The position numbers were made by a program, and so were the translations under genes. From Verrucomicrobia bacterium UBA673 (GTDB lineage: Bacteria > Verrucomicrobiota > Verrucomicrobiia > Limisphaerales > UBA1096), in assembly GCA_002299785.1 (NCBI GenBank), contig DBNL01000024.1:1-5110 (forward strand): a DNA stretch of 5,110 nucleotides. Reading direction: 5' to 3'. Shown in pieces: positions 1 to 5,110 of this stretch; the stretch's first letter is position 1; each line of letters opens with the position of its first letter. The notes beneath the pieces were generated by a model. The model did not search any database, was not told the DNA's origin, and was given only the letters and a program-made list of their open reading frames with translations.

Positions 1-156
1 TGCCAGTTTGCCGACGCCAAGGGCGCCGATGCGCGCGAAAAGATTTTCGCCAGCGCCAACGAGCGCGGCTGGCCGCTGCGCGAGCTGTCACGGCAAGCCC
101 CGTCACTTGAGGATCTGTTCGTCAACCTGACACACGGGAAGGGGGGCGGCAAATGA
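1..156 (+). CDS. ABC transporter ATP-binding protein, GldA/CcmA-like (C-terminal end only)
   Basis: The first 51 codons of the window are open in frame 1 and end at TGA 154-156. The start and the nucleotide-binding core (Walker A, signature motif, Walker B) lie upstream, so the ATPase assignment rests on the tail and on context. The tail reads REKIFASANERGWPLREL followed by SLEDLFVNLT, the C-terminal pattern typical of ATPases paired with ABC-2 permeases: a small regulatory-type fold ending in an 'SLED-(V/L)-F-x-x-L-T' helix. It ends in a basic, glycine-rich KGGGK. The stop overlaps the start of the permease gene by 4 nt (ATGA), which fits a transporter pair made in fixed ratio. By family knowledge it would hydrolyse ATP on the cytoplasmic face to power the permease. 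I am confident of the family but cannot separate GldA from other exporter ATPases on 51 residues. Confidence 0.85.
   Translation, partial: CQFADAKGADAREKIFASANERGWPLRELSRQAPSLEDLFVNLTHGKGGGK
136..146 (+). promoter_or_regulatory. Purine-rich Shine-Dalgarno-like site for the permease gene
   Basis: The run GGGAAGGGGGG lies inside the last codons of the ATPase gene and ends 6 nt before ATG 153. It approximates AAGGAGG and has normal spacing. It supports ATG 153 as the true start, alongside the ATGA overlap. The next two genes have no comparable site: GldG has only a GGA at 898-900, and the DUF4340 gene has none visible, so they may depend more on translational coupling. Confidence 0.45.
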
Positions 157-905
157 GCGTCTTTCGCACACTGGTTCGCCGCGAGTTGTCGGCATTTTTT
201 CAGGGGCCAACCGGATTCATCATCATCGCTGCCGTGCTATTTTTGATCGGGCTCGGCTTCGTGGTCGTGCTTTCCGGCCTGAACGGACATGCAACGCCGA
301 TACCGGTGACACAGGTGTTTTACAGCACATATTTTTTCTGGCTGATCCTGCTGCTCGTCGCGCCGATCATCACCATGCGCAGCTTCGCTATGGAGCGCGC
401 CAGCGGCACATACGAAAGCCTGATGACCGCGCCGGTCGGCGACTGGCAAGTGGTGCTCTCCAAGTTCGCCGGGGCGCTGATTTTTTACGCGATCCTCTGG
501 GTTCCGCTGCTGGTTTGCTCGGTGGTCGTGCGGTTTTACGTAGGCGACTCGGCGGTGCTCGGGCTTGGCCCGATGGTCACCTCGGCGCTCGGCATTCTGC
601 TCGTCGGTTGCCTGTACATGTCGATGGGCTGCTTCGCATCGGTGCTCACACGCAACCAGGCCGTCGCGGCGGTTAGTGGTTTCGCAATGGGCGCAGCGCT
701 GTTTTTCACCGGCTTTTTCTCGTACTTCGCCGGCGACCGGTCGGACTGGATTTCGCAACTCGCCCGGCACGTGTCGCTCGCCAACCACATGGAGTCGTTT
801 TCTCGCGGCGTGATCGACCTCGGCGCGGTGATCTTTTTCCTCAGCCTCACAGCGTTGTTCCTTTACCTCACGCACAAGGTGGTCGAGAGCCGCCGCTGGA
901 AATAA
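153..905 (+). CDS. ABC-2 type transporter permease, GldF-like
   Basis: This 250-residue integral membrane protein is the channel half of the exporter encoded here. About six membrane helices are visible, near residues 20-43, 55-77, 103-127, 138-163, 168-193 and 222-241, which is the usual ABC-2 permease plan and length. The cytoplasmic loop after helix 2 carries the family hallmark: ITMRSFAMERASGTYESL (residues 73-90), then TAPVGDWQVVLSKF, the coupling region facing the ATPase. The last part, with SFSRGVIDLGAV before the final helix and a basic tail ending SRRWK, is also typical of GldF-type permeases. The start at ATG 153 overlaps the ATPase stop and has a good ribosome-binding site. Here GldF and GldG are separate genes, whereas in some bacteria they are fused. 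The substrate cannot be read from the sequence. The gene is GC-rich yet carries many T5-T6 runs from TTT codons in its helices. Confidence 0.93.
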   Translation: MSVFRTLVRRELSAFFQGPTGFIIIAAVLFLIGLGFVVVLSGLNGHATPIPVTQVFYSTYFFWLILLLVAPIITMRSFAMERASGTYESLMTAPVGDWQVVLSKFAGALIFYAILWVPLLVCSVVVRFYVGDSAVLGLGPMVTSALGILLVGCLYMSMGCFASVLTRNQAVAAVSGFAMGAALFFTGFFSYFAGDRSDWISQLARHVSLANHMESFSRGVIDLGAVIFFLSLTALFLYLTHKVVESRRWK

Positions 906-908
906 CTG

Positions 909-2372
909 ATGAGCGACCCTCAACAACTCGCCAGTTTTTCGCCGACCGTGCGCGGTGCGATCTCGAGACGCGTCATCCTCGCGGCGGTGATGGCCACGGG
1001 GTGCGTCGTTTTGGCCAATTTGCTTTCGCTGCAAAATCCCGCGCGAATCGTCCTCTCTCAATCGGCCGACCACAGCCTGTCGCCTCTCACGAAAAATGTG
1101 CTTGGAGCGCTGACCAACGACGTGCGTGCCGTGGTGCTGTTCGACCGGCAGGCCGACCTGTTCGAGCCGGTCAAGAATCTGCTCACCGAGTACGAGCGCA
1201 AGTCGCCGAGACTGAAACTTGAGTTGATCGATCTCGCCCGCGAGCCCGCCCGCGCCGCGGAAGTGCAGCAGCAGTTGCAGATGCCGCTCAACTCACCGGA
1301 GAACCGCGTGATCTTCGCCGCGAACAACTCGGCGAAGGCAATTAGCGAAAGCGAACTTTCGATCCTCGATTTCTCCGAGTTCATCGACACGCGCGAGGCG
1401 CGCCGCACGCACTTCGCCGGCGAAAAATTGTTCACGTCCGCTATCGTTGCGGTGACCGAGGGTCGCCAAACCAAAGTCGGCTTCGTCACAGGCCACGGCG
1501 AACATAAGGCCAGCGATACCGGCGGCCAATGGGGTTACTCTAAATTCTCCAACATACTGCAACAGAAGGGCTTGATCCTTCAGGAAATCCCGCTCGCCGG
1601 CACCAACAGCATCCCGGCGGACTGCCGACTGCTGATCATCGCCGGGCCGCGCACGCCGTACAGCCGCGACGAGTTGGCCAAGCTGCGCAAGTTCGTCGGC
1701 ACCGGCGGGAGTCTCTTTACGCTGCTCAATTTTTACTCGCTGCAACGCCCGACCGGCCTCGAAAAGTTTCTAGCTGACTACGATTTTGAGATCGGTATCA
1801 ATCAGGTTTCCGACTCAAAAAACGAACAGTCCGGCCAAGGCGGATTGTTGTTGGTCGATGACCTTGTCGATCATCCCATCACCAATCCGATCAGAGGCAG
1901 CCGGCTGCAATTGCTCCTCCCCCGCTCCGTCGGTATTCCCGAGGCAGAAAACGATGAGTCGCCGACGGTGTCGATCCTCGCGCACTCGTCCGATGCCAGC
2001 CAGGCGGTTAGCCAAATCCGAGGCAACAAGGGCACCGTCGTGATGGAAGGAAAGATTCCGTTGATCGCCGTCAAGCTTCACAAGAACGACGGCCAGCCCC
2101 CGTCGCGACTCGTCGTCGCAGGCGACTCGTTGTTCCTCGGCAACAGCGCGATCGAGGCCGGAGCCAACCGCGACTTCGCAAGCCTTGCCGTCAACTGGCT
2201 GCTCGAGCGCGAACACCTACTCGCGATTGCACCTCGAAGCGTTACCGAGTATCGCATCAACCTCAGCCGCGCCGAGATGACGTCGATCACCTGGCTTCTG
2301 CTCCTAGTGCTGCCTGGCGGCACGCTTGGCCTTGGCTTGTTTTGGTGGCGGCGACAAATGAAAAACTCATGA
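909..2372 (+). CDS. GldG-like ABC transporter auxiliary protein (GIFT-type domain)
   Basis: This 487-residue protein has a short N-terminal cytoplasmic segment, one membrane helix near residues 20-40, a large soluble domain, and a second helix near 457-480 followed by a basic WWRRQMKNS tail. The fold family is the GldG / ABC_transp_aux group, related to the GIFT domain named after intraflagellar-transport proteins. Matching signatures are an N-terminal strand-helix region (residues 55-110, SLSPLTKNVL to LKLELIDLA), the junction KLFTSAIVAVTEG then KVGFVTGHGEH (residues 173-199), LLIIAGPRTPYSRDEL plus GTGGSLFTLL (241-273), and RLVVAGDSLFLGN (400-412) near the end. It starts 3 nt after the permease stop and overlaps the next gene by ATGA, so it belongs to the exporter. 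The soluble domain is probably extracytoplasmic and may bind a ligand or partner. No catalytic residues can be assigned. The gliding-motility name is historical and should not be taken as function here. Confidence 0.9.
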   Translation: MSDPQQLASFSPTVRGAISRRVILAAVMATGCVVLANLLSLQNPARIVLSQSADHSLSPLTKNVLGALTNDVRAVVLFDRQADLFEPVKNLLTEYERKSPRLKLELIDLAREPARAAEVQQQLQMPLNSPENRVIFAANNSAKAISESELSILDFSEFIDTREARRTHFAGEKLFTSAIVAVTEGRQTKVGFVTGHGEHKASDTGGQWGYSKFSNILQQKGLILQEIPLAGTNSIPADCRLLIIAGPRTPYSRDELAKLRKFVGTGGSLFTLLNFYSLQRPTGLEKFLADYDFEIGINQVSDSKNEQSGQGGLLLVDDLVDHPITNPIRGSRLQLLLPRSVGIPEAENDESPTVSILAHSSDASQAVSQIRGNKGTVVMEGKIPLIAVKLHKNDGQPPSRLVVAGDSLFLGNSAIEAGANRDFASLAVNWLLEREHLLAIAPRSVTEYRINLSRAEMTSITWLLLLVLPGGTLGLGLFWWRRQMKNS

Positions 2373-4141
2373 ACCCGAGGGAACTTTTTTGGCTGAGCGG
2401 CTTGACCGTGGTGTTGGCGATCGCCTGCATCGCGGACGGCCTGTTCTCGTCGGGCAACGATGACGCGCTTAGCCAAGCGGAGCGGTTGTTCCCGGAGTTT
2501 ACCCCCGAGGCGATAGACTCATTCACCATCACTCGAGGCGACATAACGGTTGCCGCAAAGAAAATCAGCGGCCAATGGCGTATCGCCGATCCGGATTACC
2601 CGGCGCACCCCGGACGTATCGAACGCCTGATCGATCGGCTAGCTGAACTTACTGTGAGCCAGCAGTTTACCGAGACAGACTGGACAGAAACAGGCGACGA
2701 AAAAATATTCGGCCTCGACGAAACAAAGGCACTCGTAAGCTGGAGCAACGGCAACACGGAGCGGTCGCTCGAAGTCGGCGCGGCGGCGTTGTTCGGACGG
2801 CAAACCTACGTGCGGATGCCCGGCACGCGCGACGTGATTCTGGCCGCCAGTGACCTTGCCGACTGGGTGCCGCGCAATGCCGATGACTGGCGTGACCTGC
2901 GGCTTGTGCCAGAGCATCTCGAGTTTGATCGACTCCGGTTTTGGGGCCAAAGCCGAACGGTTGAGTTGGCCAGGGGCGGCGACGGCACTTGGCGAATGGA
3001 GCAGCCGGTCGACTCCGCCGCTGATCAAATAGTCATTCGCCAACTGATTCAGCAGATGCAGTTGGCGCGCATTGTGCAAGTCGCCGCTGCACCTAGCGAA
3101 GGCGAACCAGCGGCGACCGTGCGTCTGGCCAAGGGCGGCGACACGGTGATCGATCTGGAGTTTCGCAAACCGAACGACGAAGAGCAAACCGTGCTGGTGA
3201 ACCATTCCGAGCGCGGTACAGTGGGAATTCAGGACGACGGGTTGCTTAACTTGCTGCGACTGCCGCATGATCAGTTCCGCGAGCACACGGTTTTTCGGCG
3301 GCCGCTCCGCGAGGTCACCTCCGTCACCGTGGACACGATCAACAAATTCACCGTCGCTAAAAAATCGAATGGCACCTGGCAGGTGACCGAGCCGAGGCAG
3401 TTCCCCGCCGACACAATGCTCGTCAACGTCATGCTCACCAACCTTCGTAACGCACAGGTTGTTGACTTTATAAAAGATGACGCCTCGGCGGCGGACTTCA
3501 AAAAACATGGCTTGACCAACCCGTGGCTGAATCTCGAGATTAACGGTGCTTCCGAGGTCGGCGATCGATGGAAAGAGACGATTGCGTTTGGCACGGTAGA
3601 CACGAGGCGCGCCGCCGCCCGTGCCAACGGCGAGACAACGATCATAGGCCTACCCCGCGAGCAGGCAATCCTGTTGCCCAAGGAAGCGTTCAAGCTGCGG
3701 GAGCGCAGTCTGTGGTCGTTTTCCACCAACCAAGTTGCCGGTGTCACCATTAAATTGGACAACAAGCCAACGCAGTTCGTGCGGCTGCCGAATTCCACTT
3801 GGCGCACCGCCGACAATGAGGCGCTCGACCAAATCCAGTCCGCGATGCTGGAGGAAACGGTGTACCGTATGGGCGTGCTATTCGCCGTCGGGTGGGTGGC
3901 CGAGGGCAAACCGGCGATGGTGGCCACCAACATCAAAATTGGAGCAAACCAACTCACAGCCGAAGTAGACACAGCCGACGGCCCGAGGCAGATCCAGCTC
4001 GAGTTTGGCGACAAAGGCCCACTTGGCCGCACGCGGGTGATGACCAGCCAATACGGCACGCCGACCATCTTCTCTGCACCGAATGAATTCACCAACATCT
4101 ACTTCACCGCCCTCCAAACCCTCGGCCTGACAAAGCGCTAA
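2369..4141 (+). CDS. DUF4340 domain protein, membrane-anchored exporter partner
   Basis: This 590-residue protein has a single N-terminal membrane helix or uncleaved signal anchor (LFWLSGLTVVLAIACIADGL, residues 6-25). A long, mostly soluble, beta-rich region follows, probably on the outer side of the inner membrane. I chose ATG 2369 because it overlaps the GldG stop as ATGA; an in-frame TTG at 2342 would add nine residues inside the GldG tail and is less likely. The soluble part is built from four divergent units with the key motifs GQW (W70), GTW (W208), GTW (W337) and STW (W478). Each has a preceding strand pair, a following amphipathic helix and then another strand-rich half. DUF4340 genes commonly follow GldA/F/G-type genes, which is the best clue to its job: a periplasmic component of this transporter. 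No enzymatic motif is visible and its biochemical function is unknown. Confidence 0.88.
   Translation: MNPRELFWLSGLTVVLAIACIADGLFSSGNDDALSQAERLFPEFTPEAIDSFTITRGDITVAAKKISGQWRIADPDYPAHPGRIERLIDRLAELTVSQQFTETDWTETGDEKIFGLDETKALVSWSNGNTERSLEVGAAALFGRQTYVRMPGTRDVILAASDLADWVPRNADDWRDLRLVPEHLEFDRLRFWGQSRTVELARGGDGTWRMEQPVDSAADQIVIRQLIQQMQLARIVQVAAAPSEGEPAATVRLAKGGDTVIDLEFRKPNDEEQTVLVNHSERGTVGIQDDGLLNLLRLPHDQFREHTVFRRPLREVTSVTVDTINKFTVAKKSNGTWQVTEPRQFPADTMLVNVMLTNLRNAQVVDFIKDDASAADFKKHGLTNPWLNLEINGASEVGDRWKETIAFGTVDTRRAAARANGETTIIGLPREQAILLPKEAFKLRERSLWSFSTNQVAGVTIKLDNKPTQFVRLPNSTWRTADNEALDQIQSAMLEETVYRMGVLFAVGWVAEGKPAMVATNIKIGANQLTAEVDTADGPRQIQLEFGDKGPLGRTRVMTSQYGTPTIFSAPNEFTNIYFTALQTLGLTKR
2510..4129 (+). 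repeat. Four-fold protein-level repeat within the DUF4340 gene
   Basis: The encoded ectodomain falls into four units of about 136 residues, starting near residues 48, 186, 316 and 456. The opening strands align as IDSFTITRGDITVAAKK, FDRLRFWGQSRTVELAR, VTSVTVDTINKFTVAKK and VAGVTIKLDNKPTQFVR. A G/S-x-W turn follows (W70, W208, W337, W478; spacings 138, 129 and 141), then a helix such as PGRIERLIDRLAELTV or DTMLVNVMLTNLRNAQVV. Each second half has strands carrying a conserved-looking I-x-x-G or similar, ending near an aromatic/basic stretch (WRDLRL, FRRPLR, LWSF). Identity between units is low, so this is an ancient protein repeat and not a DNA repeat. The fourth unit is the most divergent. Confidence 0.6.
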
Positions 4142-4189
4142 TTGCGTTGCCGCACAACATCAAAAGCACTCTAACCCTATTGATATTAT

Positions 4190-4432
4190 TTATGTTTCCT
4201 TTTTATTGATAATCCTCTGGGCGAAAACAAAAATCATAACAATGGGGAATAAAGAAAGCATGAATGAAAAACCCAATAGCTCATAGAAAATCGTGGTCAA
4301 ATCAACATCCCGCACACATCGGTTGAAAGTTCCGTGAGAATAGTTGATGACAATCTCAGGTGGGTTTAGTTTTCCAGTAAATTACTATTCCGACCCAGAA
4401 CACAAAAAACCCACATCAAGTGGCAGGGGCAT
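4190..4432 (-). pseudogene. Possible frameshifted small two-helix membrane protein
   Basis: Reading leftwards, ATG 4432-4430 begins MPLPLDVGF in the same frame as the phosphatase, 15 nt after its stop; this frame closes at 4387-4382 (TAG TAA). A -1 shift at the GGGTTTTTT run (4404-4412) opens FFVFWVGIVIYWKTKPT, ending at TGA 4358-4356. A +1 shift within 4356-4381 returns to the first frame, which is open down to TAA 4192-4190. That part reads EIVINYSHGTFNRCVRDVD, then a hydrophobic stretch TIFYELLGFSFMLSLFPIVM, more hydrophobic residues and a basic tail RIINKKET. The composite of roughly 80 residues looks like a two-helix membrane protein. The last part alone could start at GTG 4315 (41 residues). 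Caution: T-rich DNA yields hydrophobic codons by chance, two frame changes are needed, and I recognise no family. It could simply be non-coding spacer. Confidence 0.22.
4404..4423 (-). terminator. Weak intrinsic terminator candidate downstream of the phosphatase gene
   Basis: On the minus strand, 25 nt after the phosphatase stop, CCAC-TTGAT-GTGG (4423-4411) can form a 4-bp stem with a 5-nt loop, followed after one G by six T (4409-4404). Orientation and position suit termination of the phosphatase transcript. The stem is short, so termination may be weak or the match fortuitous. The same T-run is the proposed slippage point in the possible small gene remnant, so the two readings compete. Confidence 0.3.
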
Positions 4433-4433
4433 C

Positions 4434-4447
4434 CGCTTGGCCAAGCG
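4434..4447. repeat. Perfect 14-bp palindrome abutting the phosphatase stop codon
   Basis: CGCTTGGCCAAGCG is its own reverse complement and ends directly against the TAA (4450-4448) of the minus-strand phosphatase gene. As RNA it could form a 5-bp CGCTT/AAGCG stem with a GGCC loop, or it could be a dimeric protein-binding site. No T-run adjoins it on either strand, so it is not an intrinsic terminator by itself. It may protect the 3' end or may be chance. Confidence 0.5.
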
Positions 4448-5110
4448 TTAGTTCAACTCGCTGAGCTTGACGGCGTGCTGGAATACCTGCTCGCCGTCGA
4501 TGGTGTGGATGACATAGGTTACAGTAGGGTCGGCGGCAGTTGTGTCGAAGTCCACGGTGCCGAATGACTGCTTGGCATTGTACGAGAAGATCGCCGCCTC
4601 CATCGTCTTGTGGACGTGCTGGTTTGTCAGGCGGCTGCTGTTGAATTCGTACAGGGCGTAGTCGCCGGGCCGATCGATTTTCCAGAGGTCGGAGCGGTGG
4701 CGGTCGGCGCTCATCAGCACGACGCCATTGATTTTGTTTTTAGTGAGAAATCTAAAAATTTCGTTGCGCTCTTTTTTGAAACCGCTCCACGTGTCCCTGC
4801 TGTCGCCCTTGGCCTTGAACACCCACGGCACCGGTGAGATCAGCACCTTGAATGTGCCGCGTGATTTCTTGATCGTACTGAGCAGCCAACGTTTTTGCGC
4901 CGGGCCAAGCATACTCGAATCGCCCTTGGTTTCCTTCGGGTCGGTGCGGTAATAGCGACCGTCGACACAGATAAAATGGACGTCGTTGATGTAGGTGTCC
5001 CACCAGATTCCCGGTTGCTTGTCACCGCCGCCATAGCCCGGGTTTACCCAGTTGTCGCGGAAAATTTCGTAGACCGGCCGCTTCCAGCTTGGCGACTCAA
5101 TCTCCGGCCC
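4448..5110 (-). CDS. PhoD-family alkaline phosphatase / phosphodiesterase (C-terminal part)
   Basis: The minus strand is open from the right edge to TAA 4450-4448, giving 220 residues; the start and N-terminal metal ligands lie outside the window. An internal ATG at 4912 is not the start, because the family match continues upstream of it: WWDTYINDVHFICVDGRYYR (visible residues 37-55) is the central PhoD-like strand and 'D-x-R-x-x-R' region. MLGPAQKRWLLSTI (67-80) and FKVLISPVPW follow, then the C-terminal metal-site region GVVLMSADRHRSDL (129-142). The usual motif there is SGD-x-H; Asp136 and His138 are kept while Ala135 replaces Gly. By family knowledge the enzyme is a metallophosphoesterase acting on phosphate mono- or diesters, generally exported. 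The N-terminus that would show a signal peptide is missing. It converges on the ABC operon and has no evident functional tie to it. Confidence 0.87.
   Translation of the reverse strand, partial: GPEIESPSWKRPVYEIFRDNWVNPGYGGGDKQPGIWWDTYINDVHFICVDGRYYRTDPKETKGDSSMLGPAQKRWLLSTIKKSRGTFKVLISPVPWVFKAKGDSRDTWSGFKKERNEIFRFLTKNKINGVVLMSADRHRSDLWKIDRPGDYALYEFNSSRLTNQHVHKTMEAAIFSYNAKQSFGTVDFDTTAADPTVTYVIHTIDGEQVFQHAVKLSELN

Larger units (their letters stand above)
4142..4447. other. AT-rich convergent intergenic spacer
   Basis: These 306 bases separate the ends of two convergent transcription units. I counted 31 G+C in the 100 bases at 4161-4260, far below the flanking genes. The plus strand is A-rich in the middle, so the minus strand is T-rich. 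I see no promoter that I would defend and no strong intrinsic terminator for the plus-strand operon: the possible hairpins just after its stop (TGCG-TTGC-CGCA at 4143-4154, or GTTG/CAAC at 4146-4158) are short and lack an adjoining T-run. The contents I can name are a weak terminator candidate, a palindrome and a possible gene remnant on the minus strand, listed separately. An 8-nt direct repeat TATTGATA (4178-4185 and 4204-4211) is too short to mean much in AT-rich DNA. Confidence 0.7.

Noticed and set aside
237..1073. Long minus-strand open frame of 278 codons opposite the permease
   Set aside because: It is a shadow of the GC-rich permease gene on the other strand. Its product is rich in Arg, His, Glu and Gln with no domain pattern, while the plus-strand protein has clear family motifs and membrane helices.
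2342..2368. TTG-started N-terminal extension of the DUF4340 protein
   Set aside because: It would place nine extra residues inside the GldG coding tail, while ATG 2369 forms a standard ATGA overlap and puts the membrane anchor right at the N-terminus.
2639..3508. Minus-strand open frame of 289 codons opposite the DUF4340 gene
   Set aside because: It lies wholly within a well-supported plus-strand gene. The translation has no recognisable motif and no operon context.
3271..4098. Minus-strand open frame of 275 codons opposite the end of the DUF4340 gene
   Set aside because: Another antisense shadow in GC-rich coding DNA. Its Ser/Arg/Val-rich composition is typical of reverse-frame artefacts.
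4143..4158. Hairpin after the plus-strand operon stop as an intrinsic terminator
   Set aside because: The alternative stems are only 4 bp and no T-run follows for about 30 nt.
4242..4286. Plus-strand mini-ORF MGNKESMNEKPNSS in the spacer
   Set aside because: It has only 14 residues, no ribosome-binding site and no context; expected by chance in A-rich DNA.
4752..5003. Overlapping minus-strand open frame in another phase inside the phosphatase gene
   Set aside because: The phosphatase frame is open to the window edge and carries all PhoD-like motifs; the alternative frame shows none.

Overview
The window looks like chromosomal DNA of a GC-rich, Gram-negative-type bacterium. The gene set (a split GldA/GldF/GldG-type ABC exporter operon ending in a DUF4340 gene, next to a PhoD-family phosphatase) is a combination I associate with Verrucomicrobiota, Planctomycetota and their relatives. 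Verrucomicrobiota is my best guess, but this is inference from protein style and not a proven placement. No rRNA, tRNA, CRISPR array, insertion sequence or phage gene is visible.

Layout. Positions 1-4141 hold a tightly packed plus-strand operon. It contains the C-terminal end of an ABC transporter ATPase (1-156, open at the left edge), an ABC-2 type six-helix permease resembling GldF (153-905), a GldG-like membrane-anchored auxiliary protein (909-2372) and a DUF4340 protein (2369-4141). The junctions are a 4-nt ATGA overlap, a 3-nt gap and another ATGA overlap, so the four genes are almost certainly co-transcribed and translationally coupled. Positions 4142-4447 form an AT-rich spacer (31 G+C in the 100 bases at 4161-4260, against clearly GC-rich genes on both sides). 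Positions 4448-5110, on the minus strand, carry the C-terminal 220 residues of a PhoD-like phosphodiesterase/alkaline phosphatase whose start lies beyond the right edge. The operon and the phosphatase gene converge on the spacer.

How the genes work together. The ATPase drives the permease. The GldG-like protein, with one N-terminal and one C-terminal membrane helix around a large soluble region, and the DUF4340 protein, with one N-terminal helix and a long soluble domain, probably form the extracytoplasmic part of the same complex. The substrate is unknown. The 'gliding' name comes from Bacteroidota homologues; nothing else here points to gliding motility.

Points worth a second look are the four-fold internal repeat that accounts for nearly all of the DUF4340 protein, and the T-rich minus-strand side of the spacer, which can be read as a broken or frameshifted two-helix small membrane protein. 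The second is speculative.
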